Shown piece by piece: positions 1-12,184 of a stretch of 64,000 bases of DNA. The stretch's first letter is position 1, and each line of letters begins with the position of its first letter. This stretch comes from Mrakia gelida (lineage: Eukaryota; Basidiomycota; Tremellomycetes; Cystofilobasidiales; Mrakiaceae), in NCBI GenBank assembly GCA_024345305.1, contig BRON01000011.1:1116001-1180000 (forward strand). Direction: 5' to 3'. Both the position numbers and the translations under genes were made by a program. The notes below the pieces were generated by a model, which saw only the letters and a list, made by a program, of their open reading frames with translations, was not told where the DNA came from and made no database searches.

Positions 1-159
1 GGAAGAGGGTGTTGGTGTTGAGGGGGAAGCAGGTTGAGCTCGATGAGGGGAAGGGAAGGAGCCGGGAAGGTCACTGAAAGGGAGGGTGGAGGTTGAACGA
101 ACGAGAGGAGACCGTCAGAGCTTTGTAGAGAGCACAGGTTTTGAGGAGGAAAAGACGAA

Positions 160-578
160 CTAGTGAGGATCCTCTTCTTCCTCCTCATCCTCGTACTGGA
201 AACCGAAGTCTCTTAGATCTTGACCAAGGGCAGGGGAAGGAGGGTCGTCGGCGGTGACCTTCGAGAAGGAGCCAAGGAAGGATCAGCTTCCATCGCCTTC
301 ACAACACTCCTTTGAGACGAGACTCACGCTCTCCAGAAAGTCAGAGCCACAGTTAGGGCAGATATTCAAGCCGTCGACCTGAGAAAGAAGGAGAAACGGT
401 CGAGATCAGCAAGGGAATGGCGAGGGAAGGGAGGAGTCGTGGAGGGACGTTGAGCTCACGTTTCGAGGATCGATCTGAGCTTCACACTGCAGGACGAGAG
501 GAAGCCGAGTTCAGCAAAGAATTAGGTGAGCGAGCGGGGATGTGCGCTGACCTGATGACAGAACCAAACTTCAGGCAT
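160..578 (-). CDS. 67-residue zinc-ribbon protein (RNF126/RNF115 N-terminal zinc finger-like)
   Basis: Four exons joined at phase 0 give a 67-residue protein. The first exon reads MPEVWFCHQ, the second CEAQIDPRN, the third ends ICPNCGSDFLES, and the last has an acidic run (YEDEEEEEDPH) before TAG. Two pairs, CHQC and CPNC, form a C-x2-C...C-x2-C zinc ribbon. The spacing and the GSDFLE tail resemble the zinc finger at the N-terminus of RNF126/RNF115-type RING E3 ligases, a ubiquitin-binding module. No RING domain follows; the gene simply ends, so either this is a free-standing adaptor or a further gene piece lies beyond the left edge. Each intron has GT-AG ends. Role unknown; ubiquitin binding is inference from the family resemblance. 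Confidence 0.62.
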
Positions 579-755
579 TGTTGAAGATCGAGCGAGGGAG
601 AGAAGGGTTGGGAGGGAAGGGAAGGGAGGAGGTCGAGCTCTGTGACGTTTCGACTTCCGATCCAGCCGCTGCCCTGCGCAGCCCACTCCTTCTATACTTT
701 CTCGTTCTCTCTTGCGTGGAAGATACGTCCAAGATATATCCTACAGAACATTTAT

Positions 756-2503
756 CTATTCCGATACTCCAGCGTCCTCAGATTTGGACTCGGCTGCCTG
801 CAGCTTCACCAACTTGGCTTCCATCTCCTCCCACACCTTCCTTCCCAACGCCTCGTCCTCCAAGAGAGCAGTGGGGACTCTGAAAAACGACCAGAACAAG
901 AAGGAGTCAGTTTTGGGTTTCAATCGAGAAGAAAGGAGACGAGGACGAGAGGTTCGACTAACCCAGCTCGACCACAATCTTTGACGACACCTCCCCAGCC
1001 GACGATCCCTGGAGGAGCACTGAGCGAGAACAGTATGGATTGAATAGTCTGGAAGGAAGAGGGAGCGACGAGCATTCGAAGAGGGGAGGTGGCCGACCAG
1101 CTGTGAAAGGACGAGGGAAGGAAGAGGAGGTGAGTCGAAGTCGACGCGACGCGTAAGAGAGGACACGAAGACTCACAAGAGCGAGAACAGCGGGTTCTGA
1201 TTCCACTGAGTCGAGAGGAAGGGTTGCAGTACCGACGAGGTATGCCATCCAGGAGCGACCGAAACGGCGAGGACGTTCGACCGACGCTTCTTCTTGAGGA
1301 TCTCCTCAGCAAGCTTCTTCTCCTTCTCGCTCTCAACCGCCACCTTCTTCTCCTCCTTCAACCCTTCTCCCTCCTCCTTCGGCAAGAAACTCTCGTCCGT
1401 TCCCTCTGGAAGACCTCCATCCTCCACAATCGCCTCTCCATCCGACTTCGCCGCCAACGCGTCGAGGATCCGCTGGAGGTGCGAGCTGAAGATGATGGAC
1501 CGAACGGCGTGGTACGATTCTCGGAGGGCGTGAGAGGGCGAAGGTATGGGCGTTGTGGTAGCGGTGATGGGAGTGGGAGGTGGGTGAAGGATAGGGGAGG
1601 TAGCGAAGCCAGCAGGGAAGATGGGATGGATGAGCGTGACGAGTCGGATCGAGCGAGTGGAGGTTTTGGTAGAGTTGAGGATTTGAGGGAGGAAGAGGGT
1701 GAAGAAGAGGAATCGGGAGTGTTCGTCCTCCTCGGGAGTGAGGTATCGACCTGGTTCTTGAGACGAAGACGACGATGCGGTGACCTCCTCCTCCTCGTCG
1801 AGGGATCCTGAGAGGAGGGTCTGATCCTGCACCGACCCGACTCCGTACGCCCAGACGACAGCATCAACCTTCCTCCCTCCAGCACCAGTATCTCCACCTC
1901 CTCCTTCCACCTTCGCCCATAACCTCACGAAAGCCAACATGTCCTGCTCCTTCCTGGGATCCATAGCTTCGGCAGAGAGGAGCTTCTCTCCCTCCCCTCT
2001 CGAGCTCAACCCATCCCTCTCCGGCTTCCCTTCGGGCGCTGAAGGATCCTCGTCCTCTTCGGGTTTGGATGGGAGAAAGGATTCGGTCGTAGGAGTGATA
2101 GAGGATCGTAGTTGGATAGCGTGGAGGAGTGTGAGGAGGTTGGGAGGGAGAGAAGGAGGAAGGTACAGCGTTTTGCAGTTGAGGGATGTGAGGTGGTCGA
2201 GGAGCGAGAGAACTTGAGGAGTAGGAGGACCCTGCAAACGATGAACATAGCAGGAGAGAGGTACAAGTCAGCTCTATCACCCCAAGAGAGCGGATCTGAT
2301 GAAAAGCTCAGGAAAAGGGAGGAAAGAGAGGGACGAACGACGACGATGACTCTGCGCTGTCTCCATTCACGCTCCCAGGTGCACTTCCTTCCAGCAAGCC
2401 AGATTCGAAGCCATAGAAGACTGACGGCCGCGACTGCCCAAGGGATATAGGCCCTCCAGGGGTGAGAGAAGGAGATGAGAGTGGCTACGATGTGAATAGC
2501 CAT
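756..2503 (-). CDS. DUF1776 / SDR-like fungal membrane protein
   Basis: Exons 2503-2339, 2231-1177, 1100-963 and 879-756 give about 493 residues. The N-terminus has one hydrophobic segment (about residues 4-33) followed by basic residues. A nucleotide-binding-like strand VIVVGPPTPQVLSLLDHL is formed across the first splice junction. The middle is low-complexity, and the C-terminal part contains SNVLAVSVAPGWHTSSV, like the PG motif of short-chain dehydrogenases. This order (TM helix, basic linker, degenerate Rossmann start) is that of the fungal DUF1776 family, whose function is not established. No YxxxK catalytic pair is obvious, so it may be enzymatically inactive. ATG at 2503 is chosen because the codon at 2506 is TTG. 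It shares a divergent promoter with the helicase gene to its right. Confidence 0.7.
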
Positions 2504-2894
2504 CAAAGGAAGGGGAAGGAAGCAAGGTGAAGTTGGGAGGCATCGAGCTGAACCGAATCTCTCAGCCCTTTCGTGAGCTTGTCCTCACCCGCATTCCCCC
2601 TTCCCTTCCTTCTAAACAAACTTTCTTCGGACAAGATTAATCAAAAGCATCTAATCTCCATCTCCACTCACCGACAACCCCAACCCCTTTCTCGCTCGCT
2701 GTGAGTTCAAGCCTTCGTGTCGCTGTGAGTTCAAGCCTTCGTCGAGCTGGACCATCTTCCCTCCGCTTCCCTCCCTCCCTTCTTCCCGCCTTCCAAGCTG
2801 ACTCCCAGCCTTCCTCGGACAATATCATCCAGTACAGACCTCCCATCCTCTCCGCGACTCTCTCCAGATCTTAGATCTACCCTCTGAGATCGCG
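2504..2894. promoter_or_regulatory. Divergent promoter between DUF1776 and TRANK1-like genes
   Basis: 391 bp between the start codon of the minus-strand DUF1776 gene and the first ATG of the plus-strand helicase. It is C/T-rich on the plus strand with many TCTCC/TTCCCTCC blocks, as is common at basidiomycete promoters, and contains a 22-bp direct repeat. No TATA box was seen. Confidence 0.4.
2697..2742. repeat. 22-bp tandem direct repeat in the divergent promoter
   Basis: The unit CGCTGTGAGTTCAAGCC plus TTCGT occurs at 2697-2718 and again, identical, at 2721-2742 (24-bp period). It lies about 150 bp upstream of the helicase ATG. It may be a local duplication or a paired binding site. Confidence 0.8.
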
Positions 2895-5800
2895 ATGGAG
2901 GGAGTTCCAAACGTGAGCTTCGACCTTCGCGTTCCCTCCTTCCCTCCTTCACCGTTCAGCCTCGCGCCCTTCTTCCCGTAGTCCTGACCACCCTCCCATC
3001 TTGCTTTTTCTCCCTTTCGCTCAGAAACGCTATCTTCATATCTGGGGGAGGGTCTGCTTCCACATCTCCCGTCGGACAGCTCAGCATCGTTGGAACGGCG
3101 AGCTCAACCGCCTCCCCTCCTTCCCGCGACTCGTTCGTTCTCGTCGTCGATAGGCTCAAACTCAGGCATACCAGTGAGTCCACCTTCTTTTGACGAGCTT
3201 GATGAAATACACGTGGCTCCATCTACGCGTTCTGACCAAGCCTGTATCCACTGGTTGATCTCAGTCGCTTCAACAAAGCTCGAGTCGTCGAAGGACGAGG
3301 ACGTCAAGCTGCATCAGGCCGTCATCAAGCTCAGTGACTCCTCAGAGCTTCCATTTCTCACCATTCGCTTCGGGAACAGCCTAGGTAAGTATCTCTGTTG
3401 CATCTGGAGGTCTTCGGGGCGGGCGCGAAGCCGAAGCAGGGTCGGGAAGACAAGGAGGTCCGCGACTCGTCCTTCGAGTCGTCTGTGCTCGAAGACAGCA
3501 GCAGGAGAAGACTTCAGACACACCGAGAGTGGGCCGTCGTTAGAAAGCGTGTACTGACGCAGTTGCACTTCTACCCCTTCCGCTCAGACCTCGAGACTTT
3601 TCGCGACGTCGTTCAGCCTCCCTCCCTCGACGCGTCTTCGGATCTCGCCGTCTCTCACGAAGTCGCAGAGCTCTACGACCCTCTTCGAGAGTTGTCTATC
3701 AACTCCACCAAGACTGCGTCTTTCTTCAACGACCGTGAAGGTCTCGTCGGACCCTGGAAGGTCCTGTTCAGTCACACCGCGAGTTCGTTCTGTCTTCTTC
3801 GCGTCGACCTTGGCCCTCCCGGATCTGAGCTGATCCTCCCGTCTTCACACTCTTCCCTCCTCATTCCAGTTGGACAGTATCGTCAGGAGAAGTCTAGCGT
3901 TGCCGAGATCATTCGAAGGTCCGTCCAACACTCGTCGCTGATTTCGCGTGCGAAAGAGAACGAACTGACGGCTTCGTTCTTCCTCTTCTTTTGCCTTCTA
4001 GGAAACTCGAGTACGTCCAAGCTTGGAATTCGCCCTCAGCCTTGTCCTCATACTGAGCTGATATTTTCTTCGTTCCAGTTCGATGAGTCGCGGTATCTTC
4101 CACGGCGACGACGCGAAGGAGCTCTCGTCACGAAGGAAAGGAATCACTGGAGTGCCGGTCGTCGAAGCCAAGTTGACTGGGGATCGTAGGTGAGTCCAAA
4201 CAACTTGCGAGATGTTCAAGAGTGAGCTCTCAGCTGACCCCGCTCGCGTTACTCCAGGATCGTTTGGTCGATTGACATCTTCGAGGACGAAGACAAGGGA
4301 GTTGATCTGCAAGGTTCGTGGTCGTCCTTTCTCTTCTCGTCCCGCGACCGATGTCGCCTTCGAGCTGACCGCCTCCTGGCTCTCAGTCATCCACGTCTGG
4401 GGAATCTGGACACATGTGAGTCCTACCTCGAACTCTCTCGGCGTGAAGCGAGCTGACCGACGTCTCATCCTCCCTCGACTTGACTCAGACCCAAATCGCT
4501 CGAAAGGTCTGGCAGCAGCTCGTAGATCATCCCTCTCCATGCTCAAAGCTCTACATCGAACGTCGTAACGCTAGAATCAACACCCAGAATCGCGACATCA
4601 ACGTCCCCAGAAGCTTCGAGAGGAACAGTCTCCAGTTGAGGCAGGACGACGAGCCGATCCCTGAGCTCCTCGACGACGACGGTTCGCCGGACGGAGACTT
4701 TGACGAGGTGAGCTGCTGACTCTCAAAACATACCTGGTCTCGTTCTCTCGAACTGACTTTTCTACTACTGCCCTTGAAATCAGCTTCATCGCCTCCTCGC
4801 GTGAGTGAGTGCTCGTTCGCTCTTCCCTTCCCGTCCTCGTTTCCCTTCTGAGCTGATCCTCTACCACTGTCCTGTTCCCATATCTCATCAACCTTAGCCT
4901 CGAGAAGTTCACTGAGTGCTCCAATGCCGCCTACTACGCCTTCCGATATGCGAGCTCAACGAACCACATCTTCTCGCTCGCGTGAGTTCGGCTCTCGAAC
5001 TCGCTCGTCGCGTCTCGATCGAGATCTAATCTCGCTTCTCTTGTTCAGACCCAAGGAGCAGGAGATATTGAACCACGAAGGATCGGTATTCGTCATCGGT
5101 CGTGGAGGAACTGGGTGAGTGGTGCTCTTTTACTTCTTCTCAACGCGTCGAGCTCCCTTTCTGACTTTCGGTTTGTTTTGCTAGTAAAACAACGACAATG
5201 GTTCGTGCCTCACCTTTTTCTGTCCTGGACTCAGCTTTGATCATCTGTCCTCGCATTGTCTCCAACGCAGATGTTCAAACTCGTCGGCATCGAACGGTCG
5301 TGGAAACGAGACGAAATCAACCGTTCGCCTCGCCAGCTCTTCGTCACTCAGAGCTCAGTGCTCGCTCAAAAGGTTCAGGAGTCGTATCGACTGATGTGAG
5401 TGCCTCTTTCCATGATCTTCACTCCCTTAACGTTTGGAAACTGACACTTCGCTCGAATCTCTGCAGGAAGGAGACTCTCGACATCCAGGATCTCTCGGAA
5501 ACCGAACGAGCCGCTCTCGCCAAAGACGACGACGATTCTCACGACCGTCCTGAGCTTCTTCCTGCTTACTCGATGGACTTGGCCTCCAAGGTATCTCTTC
5601 CTGCGCGCTGGTCGGAGTTGGAGGACAAGCACTTTCCTCTTTTCGTCTCGTTCGATCAGGTGAGTCTCGACGCGTCTCGATGCGCCCTCCTCTCCTCTTC
5701 CCTTTGACTTCGAAGACCCCATCTTCTGACACCGAACGATACCTCTCAACTCTCAACACTCCTTCCTCAGCTCTGCACCCTTCTCGAAGCCGACTTAGTT

Positions 5801-8800
5801 CCTCTCGACACGCCAATCTCCAAGCGAAAACGACTCGTCGACTTCGCGACTTTCAAGCTGCATTACTGGAACCGCTTTACGTCGAAACTCGTCGCTGGAC
5901 TCGATCCGGTCCTTGTATGGGGTGAGATCCTGGGTGTCATCAAGTGAGTCGCCATCTCGAGGTCACGCCGAGGGAAAGAGCGCCAAAACCTCTCTCCCTA
6001 CCTCCCTTTCGTTCGTTCGGAGCCAACCTCTCCCTGCTGATCCCGTCGATATCTCTCTCTTGCTCTAGGGGTTCAGCCAAATCGATGAAGACAGGGCATC
6101 TCTCCAAGAACGCCTACACCGACGAGCTCTCCGTTCGAACTCATCTCACCTTCGCTCACAAAAGACACGAGATCTACGAGATCTTCTTGAGCTACGAGAA
6201 GATGAAGACGGGTCGAGGAGAACGAGATGCGGCCGATCGGTGAGCTCCTGTTATCATTTCTCTTCTCTCGCTAAGATGGGGAAGCAGCAGATTGAAAGAA
6301 GGGCGGAGGCAGTCGACGAGACGCGGACGCGAACGACGCTCTCTTCGGCTCGCCTCCCCCTTCGAAACACGCCGACTGATCTGCCTTTTTAAATCATCCA
6401 GGACCTATGCCATCATCCACGGATTCAGTCACAAAGTCGCCAAGCTCGATCTAGTCGACGCTGTTTATGTGGACGAGGTGAGTCGCGTCACGTCTCCGCT
6501 GCAGCATCTCGACTTCGCGAACGCCTGCTGACCAGCCTCGTTCGGTCGCTTCTTCGTCCCTTCAGGCTCAAGACAATTTGATCATGGATTGCTCTCGTGA
6601 ATGATCGAACCATCCCTCCGTCTTCTGGTGTTAGTCGAAGCTGACCTGGCTCGCTCTCCCTCCTCCCCCCTCTTCGTTCTTTCAGTCCTTCGGAAACTCC
6701 TCTTGCCGTCTCTTCACGGTCAATTCTACTTCGCCGCCGACTCAGCCCAAGTCATCAGTGCTGGCTCCTCCTTCAAGTTCAGCGACCTCACCTCCCACTT
6801 CTACGACGAAGAGAAACTCGACGCGATCAAGCACAACAGGGCTGCTCGTCGTCCAGGAAGCTTTCAAGTCAGTCCAGATCTAGCTGCCGCTCTCTCCCTC
6901 TTCTACGCTGACTCCTCCCCTCTTGTCATCTTAGCTCATCCGAAACTACCGCTCTCACGCTGGAATCTGCGAGGCGACGGATGAGATCGTCTCTCTCCTC
7001 GGCAAGCTCTTCGAAGGGAGCGTCGATAGGCTCGCGAAGGAGGACGGGCTCGTCCTTGGACCTCGACCTACCTTCTTCGAGAAGAGGAAAGACGATGCTG
7101 AGGAGTTTCGACGGATGTTTAGTGGAGAGGACTCGGAGGCGATGGAGTTTGGTTAGTTTTTTTCCTCAGCTTCCTCTCTATCTGCGACTCGAGCTGACTC
7201 TTTATGCGCTTCGACTGTTGGTTCGAAACAGGAGCTGACCAGGCCATCATCGTTCGCGACGAAGGTAATTGGAATGTCTTCATCTGCTCTACTCTTTCGC
7301 TTTTCTTTCCGAGCTGACATTCCTTCGATCTCGATTTCGACCAGACGCGAGGCTCGAGTTCAACAAGTTGGTCGGCGACAAGGACGTTGGGATCGTGCTC
7401 ACCATCCTTCAGGCGAAAGGTGTGTTTCTTCTCTTCCTCTCTCTTCGAGAGCTTCTACTACAAGCTGACTTCCCTTCTTTCTATTCAGGATTGGAGTTTA
7501 CGGATGTGCTTCTGGTGAACCCGTTCGCGAACTCGACGTCCTCCGTCTCTCAGTGGAGACTCGTTCTCTCAGGGATTCCCGGCGAGCCTTCGCCCGAGTT
7601 TGACCCGACGAAGCATGGTACGTAGCTTCTCATCGCGAAACAGTTTCGTTTAACGCGCTGACTTCGATCTCGGGGTTACAGCCTCGCTTCTCTACGAGCT
7701 TCGTCTCCTTTACGTCGCCTTCTCTCGGGCGAGGTCGAACGTTTGGATTTGGGTGAGCTCCTCCTCCTTCCGTCTCGCCACCCGATCCCGATCTCATGCT
7801 CACTTTCTCTTCTTTCTCTTCGTAGGACTACTCGGAAAAGGCGAAGCCTATGAAGGTAATTCGTCGCTTGCTTCTCGACGCGCCGTGCGAGCTCGGACGA
7901 GAGCTGACTTTTCTCTCTCCTTCTCTCAACGACGTAGCGACTCTTCGAACACAAGCATCTCATCCAAATCATCTCCCCTGATCAAAGACTACCTCGCCTC
8001 GCCACCGCCTCCACCAAGGACGCCAGGATCACCAGGGCTCACGATTTCTTCCTTAGCGGGAAGTACTCGGCGGCTTCCCAGTGAGCAAAAGAGACGCTAC
8101 GCTTCATGCTTATGCAGAGCTCAGCCTGACATCTCTCTCTCTTCCTCCAGGGCTTTCCTCAGGGGTGGTGCGTCTCTGGAGAACGAATGGTGTCTCGTAA
8201 CCCAAGCCTTCGAGGACGCGAGAGTCCTCGACTCCTCCCCCGCCCGCGAAGCTCAACTTCGGTCAATCATCACCTCTCTCTCGGACATCGCTCGGAGGAC
8301 GAGTTCCCATCAGACCTCAGTCCAGATCAACCTACTCTCCACAGCCAAGGAATGCTTCAAACCACTCGGAGAGCCGAAGGGAGCAGCCGCTCTCTACGAG
8401 TCAGTTTCTCGTTTTGACGAGGCCATCGCGATTCTCAGATCCTCAGACGACCCGGATCTCGAGGGAGCGATAGATCTTTGCGTTCGTCGGAAGTCAAAGA
8501 TGAGCCAGGAGTCGTACGATCAGGTCTTCTCAGTGAGTCGCTCGACTTTTGCTCGTTTAGTGAGCGAGAACGACTGCCGACCCTTTTTTTTATTGCCTCG
8601 TCTCGCAGGACGCGAGATCCGCTTACCTCGACGATCCAGCATCTTGGACGTTAGTAGAACAGGTCGGAGAGACTTTGCCAAACGACGGACTGACCTTTTT
8701 TTCTTCGTTTTGCAGGAAATCCGAACGACTCTTCCGCAACCCCGACGAGCAGCTCGAATGGATGGACGCGAACAACAAGGTCGCCTACAAGCCGGTGAGT

Positions 8801-11800
8801 AGATGATTCGACGAGCGGATGTGGTAGAAACTCCAAGGCTAATCGATTTGACGTATACAGGATCTTCTCGTGAAGCACAAGAGGTTCGATGAAGCCGCTT
8901 CCTTCGCGAGGGAGCTCGGAAAGAGTATCGACGCGTCCGTCCTTCAACTGCGATCGAAAACCAAGATGAGCAAAACTCGAGCTCTCGGATACCTTCTCGA
9001 GGCTCTCTCTCTGAAGGCGCCTCTCGGAACGCCAATCGAGGTCCTCAAGCCGGAGGAGAAGAAGACCGTCGACGAGCTCGTCTCGTCCGCGAAGTTGATC
9101 CTCTCGAGAGCTGACTACGAGGAGAAGGAGGAGGTCAGGTTGGAGAAGCAGCATCTGGTGAGTCCACTACTATCTCATCGCTCTCGCCTTCCAGTCTGAC
9201 CTGAAATCTTCGCTCGGCAGATCGAAGTCTTCGAGGCGACGGCGTCGAGGAATCGACAGGACCTCAACTCGGCGACGAGTAACCTTCTCGCCTTCGCGCC
9301 CTCAGTCCCTGCCCTCTTCGCCATCGAAAAGTACCTCCAGCTCGCCTCGTCTGGTCGGTTCTCCTTGTCGGAAGGACCGGAGATATGGGACTTGTCCCAC
9401 ACCTTCGCCTTCGACTGCCTCCCTTTCCTTCAAAACCCCGAGTACTACGACACCAACGCGCCATTCCTCGGCCTCTTCCAGCAGAAGGATCCCAAGGTCT
9501 TCAAAGGTGAGTCTTCAAGTTTGTCGAGCCCTCTTGTTGCTTGAGAGTCTTGACCGACCCTCGTTTTGCCAGCTTCTCCTCGGTCTCGACTTCGCGAGGA
9601 TCCGCTTTCAACGAAGTCGTTGACTGGGCCAGAGCTTACGGACCAGGTTCACTCGTTGGCCTTCAACCTCAAACAGGAGCGTCGGATCTTCGCTCTCCAA
9701 CACTTCCGAGTCTCGACCTCCATCATGGGCACAACAGCCTCGTCCTTCATCGACCTTCCTGCGAAGGCGTCGTTCCGTTCCCTCGCCCTCAAGCTGAACA
9801 TCGTTTCCCACGAGATGAGGTACGTTCGGATCTGACGTTCGGGCCTGATCTGGTGAGAGCGATAGGCTGACATCTTCGTTCAATTTCTCAGTTTCGAAAC
9901 AGCCGTCAAGGAGGAGGCTCGCGACGAGCAGACGGGAATGAATCTCCTTCACGGGTGCGTTGTATCTCCCCACCCGCGCGTTTAACCCGCCGTTTAGGAA
10001 TCGTTCTGACCAGCTTTCTCCCGGACTTACAGAACGGAATACTGGCTGCAGGTCCTCTCGAAGCTCCTCCTACCTCAGTCTCTCAAAGACGGATCAAGAT
10101 CGAACGCCGTCGTCGATTTCATCAGCGCCGGGCTACCCTTCATCGTCTCTCGCCTGCTCAGCACTGCCATTGACGAGCTCGACCCTTCAGCGATGGGACC
10201 CTCCAAGCTCATCGAACGAACGATCGTCATCGTGAATCTCCTGGACATCTTGCTCCCCACCGAACTCAAGCAACTGGTCGTCGCGTCGTCGTTCCCTCAG
10301 GAGCCGTCGCTCGGAAAGCATCGACTCCTACAGTCCTTCGAAGGAAACACCATCCAGCTACTCACCTCCCACTTCGGTATCCTTCGGTTCGGCCACGGGG
10401 CTCTCGAGGAGTTCGTGTACAGCGGATTGATCCTGCTTGAGTGCGTCGATTTCACCATCATTGCGAAACTCACCTCTTGAGACTGACACTGTCGCTTCTT
10501 TCTCGCAGGAGGATCCAGATGCAGGCCGCCACTGCGATCCCTCTCCTTCTGGAGATGGTCGAACGTACGATTGTCTTGCTGGTTGTGGGAGTTCGTCGTA
10601 AAGAGTCGAGGTCTTGGGTGAGTCGACGCGTCTTCGCCTCCTTCCCTCTCGCGATCACAGGAGCTGACCTTGTCTTCTTCTCTCTCCTTTTCGCAATGTG
10701 AATGCAGAACGGGTAAGTGCACAACGACCTCTTTTCTCGTCCTCCTCTCGTCGACTCTAGCTGACCCCTTCGCTTCTACGCGTTCATTCCTCAGATTGAC
10801 CGCTCCTCTCTCGTACCTCCGCAAGATCACCGAGTCGACGCTCTTGTTCAGTAAACCACCTTCCACGATACTTCTCCAACGTGCTCGGTCGAGCTTGAGT
10901 GGACTTATTGACGGAATGAGCGACCTCGCCGACTCTCCCGACCTTCTCAAACGAGCGTCAGTCTTCGCGTCTTTTCATCCTCGCTCGCTCGAACGAACCG
11001 CTTCTGACCCTCCAACCTTCTGTACTCTCAGCATCAGCCTGGCAGTCTTCTTCGCAGAGCTGGACGTCGATGGGAGGGAGGATCTCGTGAAGCAGTGCAG
11101 AGAGCTCGACGCGGCAGGTCATCAGAATCGGTGAGCAGCTCGAACTCCAGCCTGTTCTTCTTCCTTAGCCTACGTCTCATATCTGACCCCTTTCTCCGCC
11201 TTGTTTTTAGATTCACTCGAGCCTACACCTGGCCCGAACTCGTCCAAGCCTCCATCGAAATCCAACCCAACTCCCTCGACCCAGTCTTCACCCTCATCGA
11301 CTCAACTCACGCCTCCTGCCCCACCATGATCCTCGCCGGCTTCAAACCCACCGCCATCTCTCCCCTCCAGATCCACTTCACCTCCCTCGACGACCTCTCC
11401 ACCTCCCTCCTCTCCCTCGCCACCTCCGACGAAGCCCTCGAAACAGCCTTCAAGTCTCGCAAACCAGGCTCCGCATCCGTCGCGAAGAACGGTCCTTGGG
11501 ATCCCAACCCCTTCCGCTGGCTTACTCCGACGCCTGGATCGAAGGAAGCGGAGGATCCGGTTTACGAGCTTTCGAAACCTCTCGAGTTCCCCCAGGAGAT
11601 GCTTGACCGAACCCTCTCGGGCAAGTCGACGAAGGAGGAACCGTCGGTCGTCCCAGCGGCGAAGTCAGGGAAGGAGGAGATCAAGGAGGAGATTCCCTGG
11701 CCTGGGGAGAAGAAGGTGGATGAGGTAGCGGTGAAGGAGGTGCCGAAGGGTGGGGAGGAGGTGGAGGTTTATCTTTCGGGGAACAGCTGGAGGATGGGGT

Positions 11801-11832
11801 GGGGGAATGGGTTGGTTGAGAGGGGTGGTTAG
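2895..11832 (+). CDS. Giant UvrD-like SF1 helicase/ATPase, TRANK1-like
   Basis: An ~8.9 kb gene with dozens of short introns, coding for roughly 2,400 residues. SF1 motifs appear in order: Walker A GRGGTGKTTT (about 5090-5205, split by an intron), Walker B/II VDEAQDN (6463-6580, split), LIRNYRSHAGI (about 6930-6975), then LQAKGLEFTDVLLVNPF (7410-7525) and LLYVAFSRARSNVWIWD (7685-7750) as helicase motifs V/VI. A long alpha-helical, TPR-like C-terminal half follows (8150-11800) and ends in a Lys/Glu-rich tail before TAG. Fungal homologues are annotated as UvrD-like or TPR/ankyrin (TRANK1-type) proteins; substrate and pathway are unknown. The 5' end is unresolved: ATG 2895 gives MEGVPN, but splicing to the strongest acceptor (3024) runs into TAG, so another acceptor or start must be used. 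From about 3240 onward the reading is consistent. Confidence 0.8.
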
Positions 11833-12184
11833 ATTTCGTTGAGCTTCGTTTCGGTTTGGTTTTGTCTTCGTTTTGGGTCGTTCGTTTATGTGTTTCGGTT
11901 TCTCTAGGGTCTTGGAATTCTCGGAAGTTTTCAGATCTATCTGTTTCTGGTCTCGTCGAACGAAGAGCGAAGCGAAAAGACGAGGAGAAGGAAGGTCAAC
12001 GAGACGCGACGCGACTTTCTTCCTCGTTCGCTCACGCGGAAGAGGAGGCGTTTCTCCTCGCTCTCAAGGTACCGAATCGAAGAGAAGAGTGCACGTTGAG
12101 ATATCAAGAAAGTAGACATCGTGAAATAGGAAGAAGCTATGCAAGAAAACGAACGAAACTCGCAAACCTCTCACCCTTCCTCCT
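11833..12184. other. Convergent 3' intergenic region
   Basis: 352 bp between the stop codons of the helicase (+) and the first coiled-coil/F-box gene (-). It should hold both 3' UTRs. I see no ORF with coding character and no RNA gene. Confidence 0.5.

Noticed and set aside
1..159. Further gene at the left edge
   Set aside because: Too short to judge; no splice-flanked coding stretch could be supported, so it is treated as 3' flank of the zinc-ribbon gene.
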